Of a stretch of 59,546 nt of DNA, positions 51,509 to 59,546 are shown piece by piece. Position 1 is the stretch's first letter; each line of letters begins with the position of its first letter. The notes below the pieces were generated by a model, which saw only the letters and a program-made list of their open reading frames with translations, was not told the DNA's origin and did no database searches. A program made the position numbers and the translations under genes. The DNA comes from Pseudomonadota bacterium (lineage in GTDB: Bacteria > Desulfobacterota > Binatia > Binatales > Binataceae): NCBI GenBank assembly GCA_021324455.1, contig JAJPJA010000023.1:1-59546 (forward strand), read 5' to 3'.

Positions 51509-51895
51509 GAGCTCGATCTCCCCTGCGTTTGCGTCCCGGCCTCAGGGCGTTCCGGGCCCGGACTTACCCCGTCAAACACTTTACAGACAGTAGAATAATT
51601 CTACTAACAAACGGATAACTGTGCCTCGTGCGCGCTCTTTATATCGAGTGCAGGAGCCTGCAACGAGGCAAGGCGAGATAAATCACGGCCATCGCCGCGT
51701 TGTCAAGGAAATTCATCAGCGGGTCGAGCAAAAGTCGGCTGTCACAGTGAATTTGCGCCGGATGCGTTCGCCCGCTGCACGCCGCCGAATATCCGCCTAT
51801 TGTCTCCGCGGCCCGGCCTGTGCCACAAGGCGGGTAGGGAAGTGCGGGGCTTAAGCGCGGGTTGCTTTGCAGGATTACTTTGGAGGATGCCGGGG
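51509..51895. promoter_or_regulatory. Divergent region with a 17-bp palindrome
   Basis: The 387-bp region separates DUF1329 (minus) and an MFS transporter (plus). At 51589-51605 AGTAGAAT and ATTCTACT are exact complements around a single A. The surrounding bases are AT-rich, unlike the rest of the window, and the site lies 80 bp from the DUF1329 start. A dimeric regulator site shared by both genes is a plausible reading. No open frame here looks real. Confidence 0.5.
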
Positions 51896-53134
51896 ATGAC
51901 AGACTATAACCGCCGGGGATGGCTGGTAGTCGGCGGCGTCGCCGCGACCAATTTCATCGTGATGGGCCCCAGTATCGGTACCATCGGCATCTTCTTCACC
52001 CCGTTGATCAAGCAGTTCGGATGGAGCCGCGAGCAGGTGTCGTGGATAGCGACCGCGTTTCTGATCGCGATGGGACTGGTGAACCCGTTGGTGGGCTGGC
52101 TGCTGGACCGCATCGCCGCGCGGATTCCGATGGCGATCGGGGCCGCGATGGCGGGGGCGGCGTTTGTGGCGGCCAGCCGCATCAGTTCGCTGGGCGCGCT
52201 CGTCGTCTGCTACGCCGTGATCGGCATCGGCGTCGGCGCCTCGACCATAACTCCGGGCATGATCGTGGCCGCCAACTGGTTCAGCGACCGCCGCGCCCTG
52301 GCCATCGGCATCACGATCGCCGGCGCCGGTCTGGGCGGCTGCGTATTGCCGCCGCTGGTGGCGCATCTGATTGCCGCGCACGGATGGCGCGCGACCATGA
52401 TTTGTATCGGTGTGCCGATGTTCGCGCTCGCTCTGCCGATCGTGCTGCTGGTGGTGCGCAAACCGGGCCGCGGACCCAGCGCGGAGGAGCACGCCGGCGC
52501 GCTCTCCGGGCTGGAGCTTGGAGCGGCGCTGCGCTCCGCGCCGTTCTGGTTGCTGGTCGGGATGCAGCTAGGATTCACCGTCGCTTTCGCCGGCGCTTAT
52601 TTCCACATGGTGCCATTCTTAATCGGAGCAGGTTACTCGCCGCAGTCGGCGGCGCTGCTGTTCGGCGCCACCGCGGCGGTTTCGCTGCCCGGATATCTGC
52701 TGCTCGGATCTCTGGCCGACCGTTACGGCGCCAAACCGGTGCTGGCGGTTTCACTCATAGTTCAGGCGGCCAGCATGCTCTTGCTGCTGACTCTGGCCGG
52801 GCATCGCTTCACCGCCCTGCTGATAGTGATATTCGTGGTCAGCTACGGACTGACGATCGGATCCGGCACGGCGCTGGGCACGGCGCTGTTGGCGGAATCG
52901 CTGGGGTTGAGGAGTTTTGGCTCGCTGGCGGGAATCATCGGGTTGATTGCCACGGTCGGCTCGGGCAGCGGTCCGATAGTCGCCGGACGCATCTACGATA
53001 CCACCGCGAGCTACTCCGCGGCCTTTGAGTTGTGCGCGGCGTTGATGCTGGCGGCGGCGCTGTTGGCCTCCCTGGTATATCCGGCTGAACGCCGCGATGT
53101 GGCGCCGGCGGTTGCGGTGCACTCTCCGCACTGA
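51896..53134 (+). CDS. MFS transporter
   Basis: This 412-residue protein has 12 predicted membrane helices. The MFS loop between helices 2 and 3 is GWLLDRIAARIP, and a second copy lies after helix 8 (GSLADRYGAKP). It resembles monocarboxylate (OxlT-like) carriers. The start at 51896 has GGAGG at the right distance; another ATG nine bases earlier is possible. It is followed by a second, unrelated MFS gene. With DUF1329 on the other side, import or export of a carboxylate or hydrophobic compound is likely. Confidence 0.9.
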   Translation: MTDYNRRGWLVVGGVAATNFIVMGPSIGTIGIFFTPLIKQFGWSREQVSWIATAFLIAMGLVNPLVGWLLDRIAARIPMAIGAAMAGAAFVAASRISSLGALVVCYAVIGIGVGASTITPGMIVAANWFSDRRALAIGITIAGAGLGGCVLPPLVAHLIAAHGWRATMICIGVPMFALALPIVLLVVRKPGRGPSAEEHAGALSGLELGAALRSAPFWLLVGMQLGFTVAFAGAYFHMVPFLIGAGYSPQSAALLFGATAAVSLPGYLLLGSLADRYGAKPVLAVSLIVQAASMLLLLTLAGHRFTALLIVIFVVSYGLTIGSGTALGTALLAESLGLRSFGSLAGIIGLIATVGSGSGPIVAGRIYDTTASYSAAFELCAALMLAAALLASLVYPAERRDVAPAVAVHSPH

Positions 53135-53150
53135 GCGCGAGTCCTCCGAT

Positions 53151-54503
53151 GTGCGAGTTAAACCCATCTTGAGCGCGACCGGTCCCAGGGCACAAATCGC
53201 CCCGCTGCCGGCGCGCGGGCCGGAGGGCGGATGGCGCCGCGCGCTTTCGGTTTACGCCGATCGGCGCGTCGCGCTGATTCTTCCGCTGGGTTTCGCCAGC
53301 GGCCTGCCGCTGCTGCTTACTTTCTCCACGCTGTCCGCCTGGCTGGCGACCGCCGGGGTGACGCGCGCCGCGATCGGCGCGTTCGCTCTGGTTGGCACTC
53401 CATACGCGCTGAAGTTCGTGTGGTCGCCCCTGATCGACCGGCTGCCGCCTCCGCTGCCGATTGGGCGCCGGCGCGGATGGGGCATCACGATCCAGTTGGC
53501 GCTGATTGCGGTCACCCTCGGTCTGGGAGCGTGCGACCCCGCGCGCCGCCTGGGATTGATGGCGCTGCTGGCCCTGCTGGTCGCGTTTCTGTCGGCCAGC
53601 CAGGATATCGTCATCGACGCCTACCGGGTGGAGATTCTGACCGAGGAGCAGCAGGGGCCCGGCGCGGGGATGATTCAGACCGGGTATCGGCTGGCGATGC
53701 TGGTCTCGGGCGCCGGTGCGCTGGTGATCGCCGCGCGCGCCGGATGGTTTGCCGCGTACGCCGCGATGGCGGTGCTGCTCGGCGTCGGGATGCTGGTGTT
53801 TGTGTTCGGCCCTGAGCCTGCTGCGGCCGAGGACCAAGCCGCGCGCCGCGAGGAATCGGGATGGGAGGCGGTGCGGCAATGGTTCGCGACCGCGGTGGCG
53901 GGACCGTTCGTTGATTTCATGCGGCGGCGGCAATGGCCGCTAATCCTGCTGTTCGTGCTCGGCTACAAGCTGGGCGAAGCGATGGCGGGTGTGATGGCGA
54001 TGCCGCTGTACGTGGCGCTGGGCTTTTCGCTCGACGAAATCGCCGCGGTCTCCAAACTGTTTGGCTTTTTCGCCACCGTAATCGGCGCGCTGGCCGGCGG
54101 CCTGGTCACCGCGCGGCTGGGAGTGGTGCGCGCGCTGCTGCTGTGCGGCCTGCTGCAATCGGCCGGCAACCTGTTTTACGTGCTGCAGGCCTCCGGCGGA
54201 CATCGGCTCGATTATTTGGCGCTGTGCGTGGTCGCCGAGAACCTGACCGGCGCGATGGCGGGCGCCGCGCTGATCGCTTACATCTCGGATCTATGCTCGC
54301 CCGCGTTCACCGCCACCCAGTACGCGCTGCTGTCGTCGCTGGCGGCGGTCGGGCGTACGCTGGTGGCGTCCTTGGGCGGACTGCTGGCGGAGAAGCTGGG
54401 CTGGATATGGTTCTTTCTGCTCACCACCGTGGCGACGCTGCCGGCGCTTGCGCTGCTGGTGTGGATGTCGCGCGGCGATGAGCGCGTGATGAGCCGGGGT
54501 TGA
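53151..54503 (+). CDS. AmpG-like MFS permease
   Basis: This is a 12-helix MFS protein of about 450 residues. The N-terminal part has the ALILPLGFASGLPLLLTFSTLSAWLATAGV block, FVWSPLIDRLPPP and SASQDIVIDAYRVE segments of the AmpG muropeptide permease family, with an Asp pair in helices 1-5. A role in cell-wall fragment uptake is the family norm, but the close link to a catabolic MFS and cyclase gene leaves other substrates open. The start is uncertain: the GTG at 53151 is the first good choice after the previous gene; the open frame continues upstream. Confidence 0.86.
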   Translation: MRVKPILSATGPRAQIAPLPARGPEGGWRRALSVYADRRVALILPLGFASGLPLLLTFSTLSAWLATAGVTRAAIGAFALVGTPYALKFVWSPLIDRLPPPLPIGRRRGWGITIQLALIAVTLGLGACDPARRLGLMALLALLVAFLSASQDIVIDAYRVEILTEEQQGPGAGMIQTGYRLAMLVSGAGALVIAARAGWFAAYAAMAVLLGVGMLVFVFGPEPAAAEDQAARREESGWEAVRQWFATAVAGPFVDFMRRRQWPLILLFVLGYKLGEAMAGVMAMPLYVALGFSLDEIAAVSKLFGFFATVIGALAGGLVTARLGVVRALLLCGLLQSAGNLFYVLQASGGHRLDYLALCVVAENLTGAMAGAALIAYISDLCSPAFTATQYALLSSLAAVGRTLVASLGGLLAEKLGWIWFFLLTTVATLPALALLVWMSRGDERVMSRG

Positions 54504-54562
54504 CGCTGCGTTGCATTTGCGCGCGCTTGACTGAACAATCCAAACCATTCCCGGAGTCAAGT

Positions 54563-55486
54563 ATGGGAACCAGACTGGATCAGGCTGAAGTAGTGGGGCT
54601 GTTCGATCGGCTCAGCAATTGGGGCCGGTGGGGCAAGGAGGATCAGCGCGGCGCGCTGAACTTCATTACCGCGGACCAACGCGTCGCCGCCGGCCGCCTG
54701 ATGCGCAGCGGACAGGCGGTCTCGCTCGCGCTGCCGCTGCCGACCGCTCCGGCGATGGATAATCCCACCCCGGTTACGCATCTGACGTTTCAAATCGGGA
54801 CCGAGCCGCACGCCGCCTATCATCAGTCGATGGACTACTTCGCGATTTCACCCCATGGCATGGCGACCACCCATCTGGACGCGCTATGCCACGTGTTCTG
54901 GCGCAACCGGATGTACAACGGCTTCGAGGCGTCCGAGGTGCGCGCCGACGGCGCGCACAAATGCGGCGTCGAGGTGATGCGCGAGGGCGTGCTCACGCGC
55001 GGGGTGCTGCTGGACGTTCCCGCGCTGCGCGGCGTGCGATGGCTGGAGCCGGCCGATCGCATCTTCCCCGACGAGCTCGAGGCCGCCGAGCGGATGCATG
55101 GGGTGCGCGTGGGCGAGGGCGACGTTTTGCTGGTGCGCACCGGCCGCACGCTCAAGCGCCGCAGCGGCGGTCCGTGGGACATCATGCGTCAGGGGATGGC
55201 GGGGCTTGACGCGTCATGCCTGCCATGGCTGTTCGAGCGGCGCATTTCCATACTGGGGTCCGACGGAATCAGCGACAGCGCGCCCAGCGGTTACCGCGAA
55301 ACCCCGTTTCCGATCCACGCCGTAGCCATCGCCGCGATGGGCGTGCATCTGATCGACAACGCGGACCTCGAAGCGTTGGCGCAGGCCTGCGCCGATCATC
55401 GGCGCCACGAGTTCATGTTCGTGCTGGCGCCGCTGGTGCTGGAGCGCGGCACCTCGTCGCCGGTCAATCCGCTGGCGTTTTTCTAA
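54563..55486 (+). CDS. Cyclase family hydrolase, copy 2
   Basis: This 307-residue putative cyclase/kynurenine formamidase-like protein has the metal motif PHGMATTHLDALCHVFW and the SNWGRWGKEDQRGALN opening. It is clearly related to copy 1 at 19641-20555 (same opening, same WRxRMYNG segment, same C-terminal PV-NPLAFF/PINPIAMF end). The start at 54563 follows a GGAG site. It is followed 44 bp later by an SDR gene on the same strand. Confidence 0.88.
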   Translation: MGTRLDQAEVVGLFDRLSNWGRWGKEDQRGALNFITADQRVAAGRLMRSGQAVSLALPLPTAPAMDNPTPVTHLTFQIGTEPHAAYHQSMDYFAISPHGMATTHLDALCHVFWRNRMYNGFEASEVRADGAHKCGVEVMREGVLTRGVLLDVPALRGVRWLEPADRIFPDELEAAERMHGVRVGEGDVLLVRTGRTLKRRSGGPWDIMRQGMAGLDASCLPWLFERRISILGSDGISDSAPSGYRETPFPIHAVAIAAMGVHLIDNADLEALAQACADHRRHEFMFVLAPLVLERGTSSPVNPLAFF

Positions 55487-55498
55487 AACCGTTGCAGG

Positions 55499-55528
55499 AA
55501 ATTTCAGGAGATCAAATTTCAGGAGATC
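55499..55528 (+). repeat. 15-bp tandem duplication carrying the ribosome site
   Basis: AAATTTCAGGAGATC occurs twice in direct contact (55499-55513, 55514-55528), so the GGAG ribosome site of the SDR gene is present in two copies, the second at a normal distance from the ATG at 55531. Confidence 0.6.
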
Positions 55529-55530
55529 AG

Positions 55531-56379
55531 ATGAGCGACAATCGGCCTTTGGCGGGAAAGACGGCATTCGTTACCGGCGGCAGCGGCGCAATCGGCAGAT
55601 ACAGCGCGAAGTATCTGCTGCGCGACGGCGCCGCCGTGCTGCTGATGGCGCGGCATCCCGAGCTGCTGGAAAAAGCCCGGTCCGAACTGCTGCGCGAAGT
55701 GCCCGACGGCCGGGTCGAAATCTTCGCCGGCGACGCGCGCCGCGCCGAACAGGTGCGCGCCGCGCTGCGCCAGGCCTGCGACATCGCCAACCGCCTGGAT
55801 ATTCTCGTTCCCACCGTCGGCGGCTCGATCGGATACCGCCCGCTCCTGATGTGCAGCGAGGATGATTTCAGAAAGGATCTGGAAATCAATCTCCTGACCA
55901 CTTTTATCGTGGTGCGCTACGGCGTCCCGCTGATGGCGCGCGGGGGCGCGATCGTCTGTATCTCCTCGACCGCCGCCAAAATGCCCTTCAACGGCCTGGT
56001 CGGCTACGGCACCGCCAAAGGCGGGCTGGAGAATTTCGTGCAGGGCGCGGCCGAAGAACTGGGCGCCGCCGGCATCCGCATCAACGCCGTCCGCCCCGGG
56101 TTGATGCGCGCCAACAACAACGATCGCCTGATGCAGGAGCCGATCCACGGCAAATTCGTCGAGCAGATGCCGCTGGGACGAACCGGCGAGCCCGACGATA
56201 TCGCCGCTGCGGTGCGCTACCTGGCGGGTCCCGAGTCCTCCTGGGTGACGGGCCAGAGCTTCGCGGTGGACGGCGGCCATGAACTGCGCCGCAACCCCGA
56301 CCTGACTTTCATGATGGAAGAAATGTACGGCCGGGAGGCCATCGCCGCCGTGCGTCAAGGCAAGCCGCCCAAGCCGTAA
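55531..56379 (+). CDS. Short-chain dehydrogenase/reductase (SDR)
   Basis: This 282-residue SDR has TGGSGAIG near residue 15. Instead of NNAG it reads PTVGGS near 93. An active-site Ser is in ICISSTA and the Y/K pair in GYGTAKGG. A QGAAEELGAAGIRINAVRPG segment and the GQSFAVDGG end complete the fold. The start at 55531 follows GGAG. It is the last gene of the MFS-MFS-cyclase-SDR run, which suggests a small catabolic unit. Confidence 0.91.
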   Translation: MSDNRPLAGKTAFVTGGSGAIGRYSAKYLLRDGAAVLLMARHPELLEKARSELLREVPDGRVEIFAGDARRAEQVRAALRQACDIANRLDILVPTVGGSIGYRPLLMCSEDDFRKDLEINLLTTFIVVRYGVPLMARGGAIVCISSTAAKMPFNGLVGYGTAKGGLENFVQGAAEELGAAGIRINAVRPGLMRANNNDRLMQEPIHGKFVEQMPLGRTGEPDDIAAAVRYLAGPESSWVTGQSFAVDGGHELRRNPDLTFMMEEMYGREAIAAVRQGKPPKP

Positions 56380-56640
56380 GGCGCCGCGCGCCCAATCCCT
56401 GGTCAAGCCTGAAGCCAGCCGCCGTGGGACGCGCTTGGCGGCGTCGCCGCGCAGGCCGGCTTTTGGGACAAATCCAACCAATTCAGAAGTGGATAGTTCT
56501 CAGGATTCAAACGGAGTCAAAAAGACGCCGATTAATTGTTTACAATAACCTATCAGAGGTAATAGGCCAAACCCAGAGGTATAAAGCGTTTCGATTTAAA
56601 ATATTGTGAAAAAGAGAAACTTGTGGCAGGTCGGGTATCA
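56380..56640. other. AT-rich patch between catabolic unit and gene remnant
   Basis: From about 56470 to 56630 the sequence is far richer in A and T than the rest of the window. It includes the dyad ATTGT-TT-ACAAT (56535-56546) and a CCTAT/ATAGG pair just after it. No gene is supported. Its position next to a broken gene suggests a recombination or deletion junction, or a promoter of the broken gene. Confidence 0.45.
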
Positions 56641-57342
56641 GGCGCAAAATTCGGCAAGGTTCTGATTTCCGCGGAATTGGCGGCTGCTTTTCTTCCGACA
56701 CCGATCAGGACGGTTTGCCCTATGTGGCGGACTGGCCCGATGGCACCGCTTCTCATCCGGCGCCGGTGGTCATCGGATCGTTCGACGACAAAGAGGTGGG
56801 CCCGCTGACCACGTCAACTACCGCCGCCAGCACCTATGAAGGGCTACCCCAGGATAAAATTCGCGACCACCGAGGGCACCGCCACCACCTTCTACCCCTA
56901 CTACAGCCAGTCGGGCAGCGGGGCCTCGTGCGTGTTTCACTTCGGCAACATGTCGGGCAACAGCAACAGCTGCAATTCCACCGTCACGGTACAGGACACG
57001 ACTGCACCGGTGATCTCGTCGGTGACGCCCAGCCCCAACCTGCTGTGGCCGCCGGATCACAAGATGGTGGCGGTCGCAATCGCGATCTCGGCGACCGACA
57101 CCTGCGATCCCAATCCGGTGTGCAAGGTGATCACGATCGCCAGCAGCGAACCGCCGCTGGGCGGGGGCAGCGGAAACACCTCGCCCGATTTCGCGATTAC
57201 GGGGCCCAAGAGCGTCAATCTGCGCGCCGAGCGCGACGGAACCGGCAGCGGGAGAACCTACACCATCACCGTTCAATGCACTGACGCTTCGAACAACAGT
57301 TCACAGGCCAACACGACGGTATCGGTGCCGCATAGCCGCTGA
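56640..57342 (+). pseudogene. Frameshifted remnant of a secreted multi-domain protein
   Basis: One frame reads DTDQDGLPYVADWPDGTASHP-(...)-TTAASTYEG and stops making sense near 56835. A second frame continues directly with YPRIKFATTEGTATTFYPYY, then DTTAPVISSVTPSPNLLWPP, VAVAISATDTCDPNPVC and a terminal TVQCTDASNN strand, ending at 57342. A single-base change near 56830-56840 would join them. The DxDxDG repeat, the HYR/Ig-like end and many Ser/Thr/Asn residues indicate the C-terminal part of a large extracellular protein whose N-terminal portion is absent. Sequencing error is an alternative. Confidence 0.6.
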
Positions 57343-57418
57343 GCAAGACCGCCGCAACGCCGCCGCCATCCACCGATTTGGGCGGCGTTCCGGCCGGCGT
57401 AAATCTCGCGCGGCTTGC

Positions 57419-57817
57419 CTAGCGCGCGCTCGGAATCAGGTCGCCGAACACTTCCGCCGCGTACCGGCTGTCGTTGTACTCCTTGACTTCGCGGATTTTG
57501 CCGCCGCGCACCACGACCAGGAAATGATAGGTGTTGTGGTAATGCTTTCCGTTGACCACCTCGGCGTCGCTCTCGGCTTCGGCCGCGACGCGGTCGTCCT
57601 CCGCCGTCATGGCCTTGATTGCGATCGCGATGGGTCCCTTGATGATCTTGTCCATGTAACCCATCATCTGCGCGAATTGCGCCTTGGTCATGACGCCGAC
57701 ACCGGGCGCCCACCAGGTGGCGTCGTCGCCCATAAGCGCCAGCGCCTGATCGCGGCGCCCGGCTGAGGAATGAGCGAAAAATTCCTGTACGATGTGCTTG
57801 TTCTCGGCTGTGCCCAT
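57419..57817 (-). CDS. SnoaL-like / nuclear transport factor 2 family protein
   Basis: This is a 132-residue NTF2-like protein: helix NKHIVQEFFAHSSAG, ALALMGDDATWWAPG turn, long strands AEAESDAEVVNGKHYHNTYHFLVVV and a closing KEYNDSRYAAEVF. It resembles ketosteroid isomerase-like and SnoaL proteins. The start at 57817 (MGTAENKH) removes an unsupported extension. It stands alone and is of the same broad family as 21312-21812, but the two sequences are not close. Confidence 0.85.
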   Translation of the reverse strand: MGTAENKHIVQEFFAHSSAGRRDQALALMGDDATWWAPGVGVMTKAQFAQMMGYMDKIIKGPIAIAIKAMTAEDDRVAAEAESDAEVVNGKHYHNTYHFLVVVRGGKIREVKEYNDSRYAAEVFGDLIPSAR

Positions 57818-57978
57818 GGTTGACTCCTGCGCCCGCGGGCGGCTTCGCGCAGCGGTTGAGGTGTGTGAAGAATCTGGCCTGGCCGGCATCCAAAAACAAG
57901 GTTTTGGGGGCGGGGCGGCCTTTTTGCGACGCCGGCCGCCGTCTGCGTGCGGGCTTTCAGACGCGAAGTCGCGCAGCG

Positions 57979-58749
57979 CTATGCTTGGAAACGGGCCTTC
58001 ATTCCGCGGATTGCCGCCGGTATTTCTTCCATCATCATCTTCAGCAGCATGGTGCGAAAGCGCATGCCGCGGCTGTTAAGGCGCGCGAAGATCTCGAGGA
58101 TGTCCTCGCGCCGCCCGTGATTGACAATCACCGCGGCCAGTTCGCGCCGGCCAATCATGCAGACCCGTGCCAGGCGGCCGTACAGCTCTTCGTCGTCCAG
58201 TTCGCGGCAGGCGCCGCGGTCTTTCAATCCGCGGATTATGCGTTCCAGGTCGCTGGCGCCGGCGCGGCTGTTGGGGTCAAGGTCAAGCAACCGCGCGGCC
58301 GGGATCAGGCCTGCGCTGTCCGCATCGTCGGCGGCAACGAAACGAAGCCCCGAGGGAACCGCCGGATCCACCTGAATGACGAAGTTGCGCCGCATCCGCG
58401 CCCGGAATTGTTCCGGCTTGCGGCTGAACCATGAGGGCGCCGTCCCCGTCAGCAGGCATAGCGCGGTCAGACGTTGCTGGCCGTCCGCGATCCATAACGG
58501 AGATTGGCCGGCGCTTTGGCGCTGCCACAGCAGCAGGGTTCCAATGGGGTAATCGCGCCATAACGAGTCGGCCAAAGCGCATACCTGATCCGGATTCCAG
58601 ACGAACTCGCGCTGAAACTCCGGCACGTCCCATTTTCCGGCGGCGGCGCGTTCAACCGCGTCGGCAACCGTAAGGACCTTGAAAACGCAGCCGCCCGGTG
58701 CCGCAGATGAGCCGCGTAGTATCGGCGCGGCCGGTTGATGATTGGGCAT
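57979..58749 (-). CDS. DUF262 domain protein, short form
   Basis: The 256-residue product has a DUF262 (ParB/GmrS-like) domain: VPEFQREFVWNPDQVCALADSLW, YPIGTLLLWQ, IADGQQRLTALCLLTG (the DGQQR signature) and EIFARLNSRGMRF. Larger relatives are part of GmrSD-type modified-DNA restriction. Here the protein ends soon after the EIFARLNSRG motif and lacks the C-terminal DUF1524 HNH nuclease part, so it is either a short stand-alone version or a truncated gene. The start at 58749 follows GGAGGG. It lies 28 bp downstream of the partial deacetylase-like gene. Confidence 0.82.
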   Translation of the reverse strand: MPNHQPAAPILRGSSAAPGGCVFKVLTVADAVERAAAGKWDVPEFQREFVWNPDQVCALADSLWRDYPIGTLLLWQRQSAGQSPLWIADGQQRLTALCLLTGTAPSWFSRKPEQFRARMRRNFVIQVDPAVPSGLRFVAADDADSAGLIPAARLLDLDPNSRAGASDLERIIRGLKDRGACRELDDEELYGRLARVCMIGRRELAAVIVNHGRREDILEIFARLNSRGMRFRTMLLKMMMEEIPAAIRGMKARFQA

Positions 58750-58777
58750 CCGCAACCCTCCGATTTCCCCCCACCGC

Positions 58778-59546
58778 TCAGCCGGCGGCATCGCGCGACG
58801 TTACTTCGGACGCAATCTCTTCGAGCGATCGCGACGGCAGGCCCTTGGCCGCGGCGAAATGCAGGATCGGGTCGAAATGCGACACCTCGCCTTTGCGATC
58901 CCACAGACGCGAGAACCGCCGCAGTCCGATTTCGTCGGGATGCGCGTAGGCGATAATCGGCAGCCCCAGCGCCGCCATCGCCAGCATCCGATCCCGCGTC
59001 AGCGCCGGCACGCGATAGCGGTTGAGCACGTTGAAGCCGAACAGCCCGTCGATGAACGAGGGCAGCGATCGTTCGAGGTAGGAAGGCACCTGCGGGTCAA
59101 AACTGGGCGGGCGCCGCGGTTCCTCCACGCAGGCCACAAAACCCGCTTCCATCAGCAGTTTGAACTGCGGCGCCGCCGTGCGTTCGAACGGAAATATCAT
59201 GATGCGCTGCAGGCGCACTCCGAAGCGCCGCTCGATGTCGTTGACCAACCGCCGGCCGCGGGCAAGTTCCTTCGCCGGATCGCGAATCACCCGGTGATCC
59301 ACATGGCGGTAAAGGCCGTGCCATACGAAACCGGTGGAAAACTGCTTGGCGATGCCGAGGTATTCGCGCGAGGGCTTGGTATTGCGGGGCGTCCAGGCGA
59401 AATCGGTGTGCGCGCCGGGGAACTGCTCTTCCAGATGGCTCAGAAACGCGCGCAAGCCGCCGGCATTGAAATGGTCGAAGTTGGCCGGACGGTCGTCGAT
59501 CGTCAGATTGAACGCCGGCCTCGCGCCCGAGTCCCGCCGCACGGCG
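58778..59546 (-). CDS. Partial polysaccharide deacetylase-like protein (5' end outside window)
   Basis: The frame is open to the right edge, so the N-terminus is probably missing; 256 codons are visible. Features are RPAFNLTIDDRPANFDHFN near the visible start, SREYLGIAKQ, a WHGLYRHVDHRV His cluster and IIAYAHPDEIGLRRF near the end. The TIDD, WHGxxRH and HP positions match the metal and catalytic sites of carbohydrate esterase family 4 / DUF2334-type deacetylases. It is probably co-transcribed with the DUF262 gene 28 bp downstream. Confidence 0.55.
   Translation of the reverse strand, partial: AVRRDSGARPAFNLTIDDRPANFDHFNAGGLRAFLSHLEEQFPGAHTDFAWTPRNTKPSREYLGIAKQFSTGFVWHGLYRHVDHRVIRDPAKELARGRRLVNDIERRFGVRLQRIMIFPFERTAAPQFKLLMEAGFVACVEEPRRPPSFDPQVPSYLERSLPSFIDGLFGFNVLNRYRVPALTRDRMLAMAALGLPIIAYAHPDEIGLRRFSRLWDRKGEVSHFDPILHFAAAKGLPSRSLEEIASEVTSRDAAG

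Noticed and set aside
1..59546. Search for tRNA, rRNA, transposase, integrase, phage and CRISPR features
   Set aside because: Nothing convincing was seen by eye; small RNA genes could be missed without a covariance-model search.

Overview
The window is a high-GC bacterial chromosome segment with dense genes on both strands. The gene content is that of a free-living Gram-negative-type aerobe that oxidises hydrophobic, CoA-activated substrates. It has four CaiB/BaiF (family III) CoA-transferases, three acyl-CoA dehydrogenases, three short-chain dehydrogenases, a zinc alcohol dehydrogenase, two cytochromes P450, three luciferase-like (LLM, probably F420-dependent) oxidoreductases, two 'cyclase' family hydrolases, two VOC proteins, two SnoaL-like proteins and a DUF1329 protein. 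Together with a sigma-54 two-component pair and the DUF3300/DUF2950 pair, this resembles uncultivated soil lineages such as Candidatus Binatota. That placement is inference; no rRNA or tRNA gene was recognised.

Layout. 1-3.6 kb: exported proteins on the minus strand (two lipoproteins with Pro/Thr-rich linkers, one a PQQ-type propeller; a secreted protein; a HEAT-repeat protein behind a perfect consensus sigma-70 promoter). 3.8-10.1 kb: EVE-domain protein, CoA-transferase, acyl-CoA dehydrogenase, DUF2950/DUF3300 pair, SDR. 10.2-13.2 kb: DUF992 protein and two tandem exported beta-helix paralogues. 13.3-19.5 kb: SDR and alcohol dehydrogenase facing a double-length CoA-transferase and a P450. 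19.6-28.9 kb: cyclase facing a CMD-SnoaL-LLM run, then LLM, VOC and a TetR-LLM-MBL lactonase-amidohydrolase unit closed by a strong terminator. 28.9-33.5 kb: exported proteins, a radical SAM protein and a second P450.

33.6-39.6 kb (minus): sigma-54 response regulator and histidine kinase, DedA and CYCxC proteins, then an NrtR-like regulator beside nadA. 39.8-44.1 kb: VOC, CoA-transferase, CYTH protein, GST, CoA-transferase. 44.2-47.4 kb: a three-gene signalling unit (membrane protein with two FHA domains, zinc-ribbon membrane protein, Ser/Thr kinase). 47.4-51.5 kb (minus): two adjacent acyl-CoA dehydrogenases and DUF1329. 51.9-56.4 kb: two MFS transporters, a second cyclase and an SDR. 56.4-59.5 kb: an AT-rich patch, a frameshifted secreted-protein remnant, a SnoaL-like protein, a DUF262 protein and a partial deacetylase-like gene.

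How it may work together: P450s, LLM enzymes and dehydrogenases would functionalise a hydrophobic substrate, CoA-transferases would activate it, the acyl-CoA dehydrogenases would start side-chain beta-oxidation, and DUF1329/MFS proteins would handle transport. No thiolase, hydratase or acyl-CoA ligase lies in the window, so any pathway is incomplete here. The most unusual item is the kinase at 45872-47383: its usual beta-3 lysine is absent and a lysine sits in the glycine-rich loop, the arrangement that defines eukaryotic WNK kinases.
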